Positions 23,714 through 33,503 are shown, counted from the first letter of the stretch. The stretch: DNA of 64,000 nt from Flavobacterium sp. J27 (GCF_004303025.1 NZ_PJQW01000014.1:61772-125771); one strand, 5' to 3'. Numbers and translations are program-made. Notes: a model not told the origin generated them from the letters alone.

Positions 23714-25904
23714 TGTTTAAAAAGCGAAATAATATTTCGTAAAATTCTTCTGGAACAAAAGGTTTCATAATTACTTCATTCATGCCATAAGAAAGTAACA
23801 TTTCTCTGTTTTCGTTTAATGAAATGGCAGTTAATGCAATGATTGGAATGGTTGGATTAAATTTTCTGATTTCTTGTGTAGCTTCAGTTCCATTAATGCC
23901 TGGTAAATGCACATCCATTAATACTAAATCATAGTCATTTGTTTTAAGATGTTCAATTGCTTCTTCACCATTGTCGATTGTAAATGATGGAATTCCTTTT
24001 TGTTCTAACATTTTTTGAGTAATCATTTGGTTGATTTTATTGTCTTCAACCAAGAGTATTCTTTTTTGCTTTGCTGTGGGCGAAGTTTCTTTAATAGTGA
24101 TTTGTGGTACAGTTTCAGTATCTTCTGTTCCCTTTTTGAACGCTAAATCAAATTGTAAACTCGTTCCTTTATTTGTGTCACTATCTAAATAAATTTCACT
24201 GCCTAAAATTTCAACAATCTTTTTTACTATAGATAGACCTAAACCTGTGCCTCCATAAGTGCGGTTTACTTCTACTGAACCTTGACTAAAACTTTCAAAA
24301 ATAGTAGCTTGTTTGTCTTTGGGTATACCAATGCCATTATCTCTTACTTCAAAAGATAATTCGATATCGGTATCTGATTCTGTTTTCTTTTTAATAATAA
24401 GCCAAACATCTCCATTTTTACTAAACTTAATCGCATTGTTCACTAAATTGATAATGATTTGTGAGATTTTTGTAGGATCACCAATAATAGTTGGGCTAAT
24501 TGTTTTGTCTATTTCTAAATGAAAGGTGATGTTGTTTTCTTCAATAAATTCATTAAATGAAATTCTGATGTTTTCAATTAATTCAATTAAGTTAAAGTTT
24601 ATTTTTTCGACTAAAACTTTATCCGATTCTAAACGGTTAATTTCTAAGATATCATTAATAAAAGCAAGAAGATATTTACCTGAAAACTCTAACGATTTTA
24701 AATAGTTTAATTGTGTTGCTTTTGGTTTTTCGTTTAGTAATAAATAAGTAATACCATTAATAGCATTTAACGGTGTGCGTAATTCATGACTAACTGTTGC
24801 TAAAAATTCTGCCCTCGCTTTGCTTGCTCTTTCCGCTTTGTTTTTTTCAATGGTTAACTCTTTATTTTTCTCTTTTAGAAGTTTGTTTGTACTAATTCTA
24901 ATTTTGTTATTCTTAAAAAGGGATAAGCTTAATAAAGACAAAATTGAAATGAGAGCAATACTCAAAATACTAATCAATTTATTAAAGCGAAGTGAACGTT
25001 GCTGTATTTTTTTATCTTTATCTAGTTGTTCAATTGTTTTTAATTGTTTTTCAAATTGAATTTTGTCAAAAGTATCTTCTGTTAAAGAATGATTGTAATA
25101 ATTTCCTAATGAATCAGCAATAGCAACATATTGTTCTAAGAACTCTTGAGATTTTGCATAGTCTTTATTTAATTTATACGTATGGCTTAATTGTTTTAAA
25201 ATTTTTTTCTTTAGCTGAACATTTTTTAAGTTTTCTTTATTTAATGCTAAAGCTTGATTGAAATTTTCAATAGCAACTTCATATTTTTTATTAATTATTT
25301 CGATTTCTCCAATTTGATAATAGGCTTCTACTTTAGTTTCTGTGAAAGTATCATTATTAATAGAATTAATAATTGAAGAAAAAATGGCAATAGCTTTATT
25401 GTAGTTTTTTTTGTTTTTTTGAATGATTCCTTTTTGAATATTAATCAATTGGATAGCATCATTAAAATTTAAAGATTCATAAATTTCACTCGCTTTTTTA
25501 AAATAGACTTCGGAAAGTTCTACTTGATTCTTTTCTAGATAACATTTTCCTAAGCTATAATAAGTTAGTGCTAAATTTGATGTAGGTTCTTTCTCTTTAT
25601 ATAAATTAATGCTTCGTATAAAGTTTTCTATTGCGGTGTCTGTTTTTTCTAAATCACAATAAATATTTCCAAGTATCAGATAGCAATCGGGTAACTTATG
25701 TGCTAACTTTTTATTTTTAGCAAATTCTATTGCTTTTTCGGTATAAACAATAGCTCTGTTGTATGAATGTTTGTCTTCTTTATTAAATGTAGCAATTTCT
25801 AAATAATAATCTACACTATCATTCAGTTGTGTGTTTTCTTTTAGAATGGCTTGAGAATAACTAAAAGTACAAATGAAAAAAAAAGCAAATAAGTAGCTTT
25901 TCAT
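23697..25904 (-). CDS. Hybrid histidine kinase with TPR sensor and receiver domain
   Basis: A 735-residue protein in this order: a signal peptide (about 1-17, ending FSYSQ), periplasmic TPR repeats to about residue 270, one membrane helix (SIALISILSLLSLSLF), a coiled coil, HisKA with the phospho-acceptor in EFLATVSHELRTPLNAI, an ATPase domain with DNGIGIPKDKQ and GTGLGLSIVKKI, and a C-terminal receiver with the Asp of DLVLMDVHLPGING and the Lys of VIMKPF. The stimulus is unknown. No output regulator is adjacent, so the signal probably passes to a distant partner or ends in the receiver. Confidence 0.93.
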   Translation of the reverse strand: MKSYLFAFFFICTFSYSQAILKENTQLNDSVDYYLEIATFNKEDKHSYNRAIVYTEKAIEFAKNKKLAHKLPDCYLILGNIYCDLEKTDTAIENFIRSINLYKEKEPTSNLALTYYSLGKCYLEKNQVELSEVYFKKASEIYESLNFNDAIQLINIQKGIIQKNKKNYNKAIAIFSSIINSINNDTFTETKVEAYYQIGEIEIINKKYEVAIENFNQALALNKENLKNVQLKKKILKQLSHTYKLNKDYAKSQEFLEQYVAIADSLGNYYNHSLTEDTFDKIQFEKQLKTIEQLDKDKKIQQRSLRFNKLISILSIALISILSLLSLSLFKNNKIRISTNKLLKEKNKELTIEKNKAERASKARAEFLATVSHELRTPLNAINGITYLLLNEKPKATQLNYLKSLEFSGKYLLAFINDILEINRLESDKVLVEKINFNLIELIENIRISFNEFIEENNITFHLEIDKTISPTIIGDPTKISQIIINLVNNAIKFSKNGDVWLIIKKKTESDTDIELSFEVRDNGIGIPKDKQATIFESFSQGSVEVNRTYGGTGLGLSIVKKIVEILGSEIYLDSDTNKGTSLQFDLAFKKGTEDTETVPQITIKETSPTAKQKRILLVEDNKINQMITQKMLEQKGIPSFTIDNGEEAIEHLKTNDYDLVLMDVHLPGINGTEATQEIRKFNPTIPIIALTAISLNENREMLLSYGMNEVIMKPFVPEEFYEILFRFLNTNTEE

Positions 25905-25944
25905 TAAAATTAAATTTTAAATTTTTCGGTCAAACAGTTCTAAA

Positions 25945-25952
25945 CAAAAATA
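25945..25952 (-). promoter_or_regulatory. -7 box upstream of the hybrid kinase
   Basis: TATTTTTG on the minus strand matches TAnnTTTG, with about 35-40 nt to the kinase ATG at 25904. No convincing -33 TTTG was seen. Confidence 0.4.
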
Positions 25953-26006
25953 TGTTTTTTTTCTTTTGAAAGCTATTTTTACTACGATATATTTATGAAG
26001 ATCATA

Positions 26007-27005
26007 TTATTTTTTAGAGATATATTCAATAAGATGAATTAATCTTGAAGAATATCCAATTTCATTGTCATACCAACCTACAATTTTTATCATTTTATCA
26101 ATTACAGATGTTAATTGTGCGTCAAATAAACAAGAATGCCTGTTGCCAATAATGTCTACCGAAACGATAGGGTCTTCGGTATAATCTAAAATGCCTTTTA
26201 AATAGGTTTCAGATGCTTTTTTAAAAGCAGTATTAATTTCGTCAATACTAACTTCTTTTTTTACGTTAACGGTAATATCTGTTAATGACCCATCAGGAAC
26301 AGGAACGCGAATACCGCAACCTCCAATTTTACCATCTAATTCAGGAAAAATCTTAGTCAGTGCTTTGGCAGCACCAGTTGTAGTAGGAACAATAGATTGA
26401 GAAGCACCTCGAGCTCTTCTTAAATCTTTATGGGGTTGATCGTGTAAACTCTGATCTGTAGTGTAGGAATGTACTGTGGTAATATAAGCTTGTTCAATTT
26501 CACAAAGTTCTTGAAGCACTTTTATCATAGGTGCTGCATTATTAGTTGTACAACTCGCATTGGAAATAATTATTTCAGATCCATCTAAAATAGTTTCATT
26601 TACACCTAAAACAACTGTTTTTATAGTGTCATCTTCTGGTGGTACAGATAAAATTACCTTTTTTGCTCCAGCTAGAATATGTTGATAAATGGCTTCCCAA
26701 GTCTTAAATTTACCCGTAGATTCAATTACAAAATCAATAGCTAATGATTGCCAATCTAACTTTTTAATTTCTCTTTCATGGAAAAATAAATATTCTTTTT
26801 CATTGATAAAAATGGCGTTTTCATCATAGCTCACGTTTTCCTGTAAAACACCATGGATGCTATCATATTTAACTAAATGACTCATGGTTTTATTGTCGGC
26901 TATGTCGTTAATAGCTACAACTTCTATATTAGGATGGTTTAATAATAATCGGAAAACATTTCTACCAATTCTTCCGAAACCGTTAATTGCTACGCGAGTT
27001 TTCAA
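26007..27005 (-). CDS. gap: Glyceraldehyde-3-phosphate dehydrogenase
   Basis: A 332-residue GAPDH. The NAD-binding GFGRIGRNVFRLL opens the protein, the catalytic Cys is in ISNASCTTNNAAP, the phosphate-site motif is STGAAKALTKIFPEL-like (TTGAAKALTKIFPELDGK), and the C-terminus has VGWYDNEIGYSSRL. It performs the glycolytic oxidation of G3P to 1,3-bisphosphoglycerate. It is not clustered with pgk or other glycolytic genes, so it may be one of two GAPDHs in the genome. Confidence 0.95.
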   Translation of the reverse strand: MKTRVAINGFGRIGRNVFRLLLNHPNIEVVAINDIADNKTMSHLVKYDSIHGVLQENVSYDENAIFINEKEYLFFHEREIKKLDWQSLAIDFVIESTGKFKTWEAIYQHILAGAKKVILSVPPEDDTIKTVVLGVNETILDGSEIIISNASCTTNNAAPMIKVLQELCEIEQAYITTVHSYTTDQSLHDQPHKDLRRARGASQSIVPTTTGAAKALTKIFPELDGKIGGCGIRVPVPDGSLTDITVNVKKEVSIDEINTAFKKASETYLKGILDYTEDPIVSVDIIGNRHSCLFDAQLTSVIDKMIKIVGWYDNEIGYSSRLIHLIEYISKK

Positions 27006-27080
27006 GATATTTGGGATGAGATTATAAGGTTAATAGATAGCTAACTATGAAACAGTTGTTATAAAAAATAAACTTCGAAA

Positions 27081-27956
27081 TTAATGAATGTGTTTTTCAG
27101 CATGGTAAGAAGATCGTACTAAGGCACCACTTTCTACATGTCTAAAACCTAATTCTTTACCAATTTTTTCATATTTTTCGAATTGTTCTGGCTTGATAAA
27201 TTCTTTTACTGGTAAATGTTTTTTACTTGGTTGTAAATATTGACCTATGGTTACAATGTCTACATTTGCCTCTCTTAAATCGTGTAAGGTTTGAATAACT
27301 TCTTCTTCGGTTTCTCCCAAACCTAGCATAATTCCTGATTTGGTTCTTTTAATACCTTGTTGTTTAAGATAACGAAGTACTTCTAAGCTTCTTTCGTATT
27401 TAGCTTGAATACGCACTTCACGAGTCAATCTTTTTACCGTTTCCATATTGTGAGAAACTACTTCAGGTGCAACTGCTACAATTCGATCTAAATTTCTTTC
27501 GTTGCCTTGAAAATCAGGAATTAAAGTTTCTAAAGTTGTATTTGGGTTCATTCTACGAATGGCTTTCACTGTTTCTGCCCAAATTATTGATCCCATGTCT
27601 TTAATGTCATCTCTATCTACACTCGTAATAACCGCATGCTTAATTTTCATTAATTTGATAGAGCGTGCTACTTTTTCTGGTTCATCCCAATCAACCGTTT
27701 CTGGTCTTCCTGTTTTTACACCACAAAAACCACAAGAACGCGTACAAATATTACCTAATATCATAAATGTAGCGGTTCCTTCTCCCCAACATTCACCCAT
27801 ATTAGGACAACTACCCGATGTACAAATCGTGTTTAATTTATATTTGTCGACTAAGCCTCTTAATTCTGTATATTTTTTTCCAGTAGGTAATTTTACACGT
27901 AACCATTTTGGTTTTGGTTCCTTAGGAGGAAAAACATTATTTAGTACCGTTTCCAT
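27081..27956 (-). CDS. lipA: Lipoyl synthase
   Basis: A 291-residue radical SAM enzyme; ATG 27956 (METVLNNVF) is chosen over a TTG three codons upstream. It carries both iron-sulfur clusters: the auxiliary cluster cysteines in CTSGSCPNMGEC and the radical SAM CTRSCGFC, plus the C-terminal RSSYHAE serine ligand motif. It inserts two sulfurs into octanoyl groups on lipoate-dependent enzymes. A TATCTTTG box lies about 19 nt upstream of the ATG. Confidence 0.97.
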   Translation of the reverse strand: METVLNNVFPPKEPKPKWLRVKLPTGKKYTELRGLVDKYKLNTICTSGSCPNMGECWGEGTATFMILGNICTRSCGFCGVKTGRPETVDWDEPEKVARSIKLMKIKHAVITSVDRDDIKDMGSIIWAETVKAIRRMNPNTTLETLIPDFQGNERNLDRIVAVAPEVVSHNMETVKRLTREVRIQAKYERSLEVLRYLKQQGIKRTKSGIMLGLGETEEEVIQTLHDLREANVDIVTIGQYLQPSKKHLPVKEFIKPEQFEKYEKIGKELGFRHVESGALVRSSYHAEKHIH

Positions 27957-27974
27957 TATAATCAATTTGAACTA

Positions 27975-27982
27975 CAAAGATA
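27975..27982 (-). promoter_or_regulatory. -7 box of lipA
   Basis: Minus-strand TATCTTTG matches TAnnTTTG and would start transcription about 12-15 nt before the lipA ATG. The expected -33 position falls inside the heptamer repeat at 27987-28018. Confidence 0.55.
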
Positions 27983-27986
27983 AAAA

Positions 27987-28018
27987 GAAGTTAGAAGTTA
28001 GAAGTTAGAAATTAGAAA
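27987..28018. repeat. Heptamer tandem repeat (GAAGTTA)
   Basis: Three perfect GAAGTTA units and one GAAATTA, then GAAA, lie between lipA and the MFS gene. Related 7-bp repeats occur at 42463-42480 and 47869-47896, and a similar sequence seems to encode part of the methylmalonyl-CoA mutase N-terminus. Confidence 0.75.
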
Positions 28019-28075
28019 AAATACAAACTTTATGAAATTGTTAGGATTTTTTTTTGATTAGTATCTAACCTTTTC

Positions 28076-29320
28076 CTATTCCACAAAATCTAAATCGGTA
28101 TTATGGGTTTCGGGTATGGTTAATGTGGCATAAATTGCTATTGTGAAAACAACAAAACCAACTACAGCAGCAGCCCAAACTACGCCATTAAATACTTTTA
28201 AATAATTAAAGCTAATCAACATAACAGGAAGTAAACCTCTTACCATATTAGGAATCGTTGTAGCTGCTGTACTTCTTATATTGGTGCCAAATTGTTCTGC
28301 TCCAACTGTAACAAACATAGCCCAATAACCGGTTCCTAACCCTAACCATGCACAGTAAAAATAATACATGTTTTCAGTTTTGGTTCCGCCAAAGAGCATT
28401 AGATATACACCTATTGTAGTAAAAAGCATCATGTAGAGAATAGCTTTTTTTCGAGAATGTAACCAATGTGAAATAAAACCACTGGCAAAATCACCAACAG
28501 AAATACCGATGTAGGTCCACATAATAGCTCTTCCAGGGTTGATGTTTTCAATTCCAAAAGCAGGAGCGAATTGATTTCCCATTACGGCTAAAATCCCAAC
28601 ACAAAACCATGTTGGTAGTCCGATGGCGATACATTTTAAGTATTTTATAAAACGATTCTTGTTGGTAACAAATAATAAAATATTACCTTTTTGAATGCTG
28701 TCTGATTTTTTAATGTCTTTATATATGCCAGATTCAACCACTCCTACACGAAGAAATAGAAGAACTAAACCTAAACCACCACCTACAAAATAGGCAATGG
28801 TCCAATCGTCAGCAAGTTCTACAGTTAATTGAGCTACAACCGCTCCTAATAGTCCAAAACCCGCTACAATAGAGGTTCCAATAGCTCTTAATTCTTTTGG
28901 TAGTGATTCAGAAACTAAAGTAATTCCGGCTCCTAGTTCTCCTGCTAAGCCTATTCCGGCTATAAAGCGTAATAAAGCATATATTGTTACTAAGTTATCT
29001 TTAGGGAAATAAGGTAAAAAACCGCAGGCAATATTCGCTAGTGAATACACTAATATGGAACCAAAAAGTACCGATAATCTTCCTTTTTTATCACCGAAAA
29101 TTCCCCAAATAATACCTCCTATTAATAAGCCAACCATTTGGTAATTTAAAATGGTTGAACCTGCTACATTGGCATCTAAACCTAACGCTTCTAAGCTAGG
29201 AACTCTTACAATTCCAAATAATAATAGGTCGTAAATATCTACAAAATAGCCTAAAGCAGCTACAATAACAGGTAAGGAAAATAGGTGTTTTAGCTTCTGA
29301 GAAGTGGTAAATTGCGACAT
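28076..29320 (-). CDS. MFS transporter
   Basis: A 414-residue protein with 12 predicted membrane helices and the MFS motif A between helices 2 and 3 (GDKKGRLSVLFGSI); the second-half loop is LHSRKKAI. AGIGLAGELGAGITLVSE resembles sugar- and metabolite:H+-symporter members. The substrate is unknown. It has its own TATATTTG box upstream and is on the same strand as lipA, 110 nt away. Confidence 0.88.
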   Translation of the reverse strand: MSQFTTSQKLKHLFSLPVIVAALGYFVDIYDLLLFGIVRVPSLEALGLDANVAGSTILNYQMVGLLIGGIIWGIFGDKKGRLSVLFGSILVYSLANIACGFLPYFPKDNLVTIYALLRFIAGIGLAGELGAGITLVSESLPKELRAIGTSIVAGFGLLGAVVAQLTVELADDWTIAYFVGGGLGLVLLFLRVGVVESGIYKDIKKSDSIQKGNILLFVTNKNRFIKYLKCIAIGLPTWFCVGILAVMGNQFAPAFGIENINPGRAIMWTYIGISVGDFASGFISHWLHSRKKAILYMMLFTTIGVYLMLFGGTKTENMYYFYCAWLGLGTGYWAMFVTVGAEQFGTNIRSTAATTIPNMVRGLLPVMLISFNYLKVFNGVVWAAAVVGFVVFTIAIYATLTIPETHNTDLDFVE

Positions 29321-29343
29321 TACATTCTATGTTGGTTGATTCC

Positions 29344-29351
29344 CAAATATA
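29344..29351 (-). promoter_or_regulatory. -7 box of the MFS transporter gene
   Basis: Minus-strand TATATTTG matches TAnnTTTG; transcription would begin about 17-20 nt before the ATG at 29320, just after the end of the sigma-factor gene. Confidence 0.55.
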
Positions 29352-29357
29352 GAAAAG

Positions 29358-29939
29358 TTATTTTGTTTTTTTCTTCTCTTTTTTAGTAATAATTTCGGCT
29401 AGTAATTTTTTGGCACGAAGCAATTTTATTTTGATATTATTTAGTGGTTCATCCAAAGTTTCTGCCATATCTTGATAGCTCATTTCCTGAAAATAGCGTA
29501 GTTGAATAACTTCTTGATAGGCAGGTTTTAGTTTTTTGATATAACTTAATAGCTGAGAAAGATTTTGTTCTGTAATAATTTCGTCTTCAATCGAAGGGCT
29601 TTCATCTACTACATTAAAAGCACGATCATCATCGTCATCAGAAATATCAATAAATAAAGATGATTTTTTCTTGCGAAGCATATCAATATGAACATTTTTA
29701 GCAATAGTAATTAACCATGTGTTAAAGCCAAATTCAGGATTGTATGTGGTTATTTTGTCAAAAGCTTTGGCAAATGTTTCTATGGTGATGTCGTCTGTAT
29801 CGGTTTCATTCTCAGTTCTTTTTAACATAAAACCGTATACTTCATTCCAAAAGAAGTCCAATAGAAAAGTAAATGCAACTTGATCTCCATTTTTAGCAAG
29901 CTCAATGTTTTTTTGAATAATTTCAGGATTTATTTCCAA
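29358..29939 (-). CDS. ECF-type RNA polymerase sigma factor
   Basis: A 193-residue sigma-70 family protein with region 2 (FLLDFFWNEVYGFMLKRTEN, then FGFNTWLITIAKNVHIDMLR) and region 4 (LKPAYQEVIQLRYFQEMSYQ, DMAETLDEPLNNIKIKLLRA). No anti-sigma gene is next to it; instead it overlaps the glycosyltransferase by 10 nt and is followed by the MFS gene. Its acidic linker (ISDDDDDRAF) is unusual but the domain order is normal. Confidence 0.9.
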   Translation of the reverse strand: MEINPEIIQKNIELAKNGDQVAFTFLLDFFWNEVYGFMLKRTENETDTDDITIETFAKAFDKITTYNPEFGFNTWLITIAKNVHIDMLRKKKSSLFIDISDDDDDRAFNVVDESPSIEDEIITEQNLSQLLSYIKKLKPAYQEVIQLRYFQEMSYQDMAETLDEPLNNIKIKLLRAKKLLAEIITKKEKKKTK

Positions 29940-31039
29940 TGTACAGGTTTTGAAAAAAGATTAGTAAAAAATACATTCAGTTGTGTGAAGATAAGTATTA
30001 TTTCTATAATTGGAAACCAAAGTAAGGTGTCTTTCTCATTTAATTTACCAGCAGCATAGCCTAAACTAATCCAAGTGAAGCAGTATCTAAAAATAACAAT
30101 TGCCAAAACAATAAGCCATTGGTGTTGAAAGACTAAGAGTATAACCGAAAGTAAAATAAAAAAAAGTTGCGTAAAGTAAAACAAACCTAATTGTAAACGA
30201 TCAAAACCAGAATATAGTTTTGCAGTCGATACATGTCTTCTTTTTTGGTTGAACCAACTACTAAACGTCTTTTTTGGCTCTGAATACGTAAAACTCTCAG
30301 GAGTGTAACAGATAGCGGTGTTTTGTTTAGTATTTACTTCGTTAATGAATAAATCATCATCACCTGAACGAACTTTCATGTGGTTTACAAAACCACCTAC
30401 ACTAAAAAATAAGTCTTTTTGATAGGCTAAATTTCTACCTACACCCATGTAAGGTTTTCCTGATTTTGCCCAACCAAAATACTGTACAGCTGTTAAAAGT
30501 GTTTCAAAACGAATGATTTTGTTTAAAAACGAATTTTTGATCTTTTCATAACCACCATAACCCAATACAACACTTTTCTTTTCTGAAAATTGACTTGTCA
30601 TTTGACTAATCCAGTCTTCAGAATTTGGAAAACAATCTGCATCTGTAAATAGAAGATTATTGTTTTTAGCAGCTTTAATTCCTAAGGTTAAAGCATATTT
30701 TTTGTTTGCCCAAAAAGTTTCATTGTTTTCTACTTTTACTATTTTTATGTTGGGATACTTACTTTGGTATTCTTCAAATAATTCTAAAGTTTCATCGGTA
30801 GAAGCGTCATCAATTAATACTAATTCATAGTCTGGGTAATTCTGCGCAATTAAAATGGGAAAATATTTTTTAATATTTTCTGCTTCGTTTTTAGCACAAA
30901 TAATTACTGAAACAGGAAGTTTTTTTGATGTAAGTTGTTGTTTTTTTGCAAAAGAAAAGTTTCCAAAAATAAATATATAATAAATAAATTGGATGCCCAC
31001 AATAACTGCAAAAGCAATCAGTAAGATTGTTAAAATCAT
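29930..31039 (-). CDS. Family 2 glycosyltransferase, membrane anchored
   Basis: A 369-residue GT-A protein. There is an N-terminal membrane helix (about 2-26), VSVIICAKNEAENI, the nucleotide-sugar ELVLIDDASTDET, the D-x-D-like FTDADCFP, and QKRRHVSTAKLY as the Q/R-x-x-R-W-like acceptor motif. Two or three C-terminal membrane helices follow. It probably transfers a sugar to a lipid or polysaccharide at the inner membrane. It overlaps the sigma-factor gene by 10 nt, so the two are likely co-expressed. Confidence 0.88.
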   Translation of the reverse strand: MILTILLIAFAVIVGIQFIYYIFIFGNFSFAKKQQLTSKKLPVSVIICAKNEAENIKKYFPILIAQNYPDYELVLIDDASTDETLELFEEYQSKYPNIKIVKVENNETFWANKKYALTLGIKAAKNNNLLFTDADCFPNSEDWISQMTSQFSEKKSVVLGYGGYEKIKNSFLNKIIRFETLLTAVQYFGWAKSGKPYMGVGRNLAYQKDLFFSVGGFVNHMKVRSGDDDLFINEVNTKQNTAICYTPESFTYSEPKKTFSSWFNQKRRHVSTAKLYSGFDRLQLGLFYFTQLFFILLSVILLVFQHQWLIVLAIVIFRYCFTWISLGYAAGKLNEKDTLLWFPIIEIILIFTQLNVFFTNLFSKPVHWK

Positions 31040-31055
31040 GGTAGGAAACTAAAAA

Positions 31056-31259
31056 TTAAGAATGCGAATTTTCTTTGCAGTCTTTCATTTCTTCTGGAGT
31101 TTTACCACAAAAACTACAATTTTCTCCATCAGGATTTAAAAACGGACTTTGACTAGCACAAGTACCAGCAAACTTACCATCTTTTTTTCCCCAAATTTTA
31201 ATAGTGATACCTAAAATGGCAATAGCAAGAAGCCCGATTGTAAGTAATATTAATTTCAT
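31056..31259 (-). CDS. Small four-cysteine membrane protein, NqrM-like
   Basis: A 67-residue protein with one N-terminal membrane helix (2-23) and a short domain carrying cysteines at about 34, 48, 51 and 61 (FAGTCASQS, ENCSFCGKTPEEMKDC). The layout of a single helix, a G-K basic turn, G-T-C and C-x-x-C-G resembles NqrM/DUF539, the iron-delivery protein for Na+-NQR, although no nqr genes are in this window. It lies 16 nt upstream of the glycosyltransferase on the same strand. The NqrM assignment is tentative. Confidence 0.55.
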   Translation of the reverse strand: MKLILLTIGLLAIAILGITIKIWGKKDGKFAGTCASQSPFLNPDGENCSFCGKTPEEMKDCKENSHS

Positions 31260-31336
31260 CTTTTTTGTAAAAAATTAGAGAGTACAAAGATACAAAAAAC
31301 AATTTTTATAATCAGAATTTAGTTTTTGTAATTTTT

Positions 31337-32344
31337 TTAAATGATATTCACTTCAGCTTCTATTGCAATGCCAAACTTCTCAAAAATTGCTTGTTGGATT
31401 TCTTTAGCAACTGCTAAAATTTCTGCTCCTGTAGCTGTTCCATAATTGACTAAGACTAAAGCTTGGTTTTTATGAATTCCAGCATCTCCAAAACGCTTTC
31501 CTTTAAAACCAGCTTGTTCAATAAGCCAACCTGCAGGAACTTTTACTTCAGTGTCGGAAATAGGGTAATGAGGTATTTCTGGGTAATTTGCCTTAGCTTT
31601 TTCGTAACTACTTTTAGAAACGATTGGGTTTTTAAAAAAACTACCGCTATTTCCTAGTTCTTTTGGATCGGGTAATTTACTTTTTCTAATGGCAATTACA
31701 GCATTGCTAATGTCTTTTAATGTGGGGGAAGTAATATTTTGAGTGTTTAGTTCTGTCTCAATAGCACCGTATGAAGTGTTTAAATAATGGTTTTTTTTGG
31801 TTAACTTAAAAGTAACAGAAGTAATAATGTATTTGTTTTTTAATTCGTTTTTAAAGATACTCTCTCTGTAGCCAAAAACACAACTTTCTTTGTCAAAAGT
31901 AACTAATTTTTGAGTAGCTATTTCCATGGCTTCACAACAAAAAAAAGTGTCTTTTATTTCTACACCATAAGCGCCTATGTTTTGTATCGGTGTGGTGCCT
32001 ACATTACCCGGAATTAGAGAAAGATTTTCAATGCCACCATAATTTTTTTCGATACAATATAAAACAAATTCATGCCAGTTTTCTCCAGCATTTGCTTTTA
32101 CCCATACAAAATCTTCATTAGTGTCTACAATTTCAATTCCTTTTAAAGCAACATGAATAACTAGTTTTTCGATGTTTCGAGTAAGTAACATATTGCTGCC
32201 TCCTCCTAAAATAAAAATGTCGTTATGATTTTGTAAAACGGAAGCTAATTCTTCTTTTGAATGAACCGCTACAAATTGATTCGCTTTAGCATTAATTCCA
32301 AAAGTATTGTAGTTTTTTAGAGAGAAATCGGATTCGAAAATCAT
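31337..32344 (-). CDS. murB: UDP-N-acetylmuramate dehydrogenase
   Basis: A 335-residue FAD enzyme. The FAD-binding segment includes FILGGGSNMLL, LSLIPGNVGTTPIQNIGAYG and the type I-specific CVFGYRESIFKN tyrosine loop; the C-terminal catalytic domain has GSFFKNP with the active Ser and AGWLIEQAGFKG. It reduces UDP-GlcNAc-enolpyruvate in peptidoglycan synthesis. It is followed by the four-cysteine gene on the same strand with a 77-nt gap. Confidence 0.95.
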   Translation of the reverse strand: MIFESDFSLKNYNTFGINAKANQFVAVHSKEELASVLQNHNDIFILGGGSNMLLTRNIEKLVIHVALKGIEIVDTNEDFVWVKANAGENWHEFVLYCIEKNYGGIENLSLIPGNVGTTPIQNIGAYGVEIKDTFFCCEAMEIATQKLVTFDKESCVFGYRESIFKNELKNKYIITSVTFKLTKKNHYLNTSYGAIETELNTQNITSPTLKDISNAVIAIRKSKLPDPKELGNSGSFFKNPIVSKSSYEKAKANYPEIPHYPISDTEVKVPAGWLIEQAGFKGKRFGDAGIHKNQALVLVNYGTATGAEILAVAKEIQQAIFEKFGIAIEAEVNII

Positions 32345-32395
32345 AATATTAAAGATGTTTTAAGAATGTAAAAATAACAATTAATTACTATGTTT

Positions 32396-33475
32396 TTATA
32401 GTTTAAAAATGCGGTAAGGTTGGTTTGTAGTTTTTAAAATATTTTCTGTTCTTTCTTCATGAGTATCAGAAATAAAAATTTGACCAAAAACCGATTCGTT
32501 AACTAAGGAAACAATTTTTGCAACACGTGACTCGTCTAGTTTGTCAAAAATATCATCAAACAATAAAATAGGTAATTCTCCGCTTTGTTGTTTCATGAAT
32601 TCAAATTGTGCTAGTTTTAAAGCAATTAAAAAGGATTTTTGTTGACCTTGCGAGCCAAACTTTTTAATAGGGTAACTTTCAATCTCAAATGATAAATCAT
32701 CTTTGTGAATGCCACAGCTAGTGTATTGCAATGCCCTGTCTTTTGTTAGGTTTTGAGAAAATAGAACAGGCATGTTTGTATCGTGTAACTGACTTTGGTA
32801 AACCAATTGTACCTTTTCATTCTGATTGGTAATATGGTTGTGGTATTTTTGAAAAATAGGCGTAAATTCTTCTAGAAAATGTTGCCTTTTTTTAAAAATA
32901 TTATTCCCTAAAGGAGCTAATTGTTCGTCATAAATTGCTAAATTATCTTTGTCAAAAGTTAGGTTGAGTGCAAAATATTTTAGCAAAGCATTACGTTGTG
33001 CAATTAGTTTTTGATACTGAATTAATTCATTTAAATAATGGTGATCTAAAGTTGATAAAACACTATCTATAAATTTACGTCTGGTTTCGCTTCCTTCAAT
33101 TATTAAGTCTGTATCTGAAGGTGAAATAATAACTAATGGAATAAAACCGATATGTTCAGAAAGTTTGTCGTAAATTTTATTATTTCTCTTAATAATTTTT
33201 TTTTGACCTCTTTTAATACTACAAGAGATTTTTTCCTCTTTTTCTTTTTTATTGAAAACAGCATCTAATAAAAAGAAATCTTCTTCATGTTTTATGTTTT
33301 GAGTGGCTAATGGATTGAAATAACTTTTTCCATAGGCAAGGTGATAAATAGCATCTAGAATATTTGTTTTTCCAACTCCGTTTTGTCCCACAAAGCAATT
33401 GATTTTGCTAGTGAAATCAAACGATTTTGAAGCAATGTTTTTGTAATTTAATAGCGTAAGATGGTTTAAAAACAC
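32396..33475 (-). CDS. recF: DNA replication and repair protein RecF
   Basis: A 359-residue SMC-like ATPase. The Walker A GQNGVGKTN, the signature FGSQGQQKSFLIALKLAQ and the Walker B PILLFDDIFDKLDESR are all visible. It loads RecA at gapped DNA with RecOR. It stands outside the usual dnaA-dnaN context, as in many Bacteroidota. A TACTTTTG box lies upstream. Confidence 0.95.
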   Translation of the reverse strand: MFLNHLTLLNYKNIASKSFDFTSKINCFVGQNGVGKTNILDAIYHLAYGKSYFNPLATQNIKHEEDFFLLDAVFNKKEKEEKISCSIKRGQKKIIKRNNKIYDKLSEHIGFIPLVIISPSDTDLIIEGSETRRKFIDSVLSTLDHHYLNELIQYQKLIAQRNALLKYFALNLTFDKDNLAIYDEQLAPLGNNIFKKRQHFLEEFTPIFQKYHNHITNQNEKVQLVYQSQLHDTNMPVLFSQNLTKDRALQYTSCGIHKDDLSFEIESYPIKKFGSQGQQKSFLIALKLAQFEFMKQQSGELPILLFDDIFDKLDESRVAKIVSLVNESVFGQIFISDTHEERTENILKTTNQPYRIFKL

Positions 33476-33503
33476 AAATAAAAACTTTTAAAAATAACAG
33501 ACA

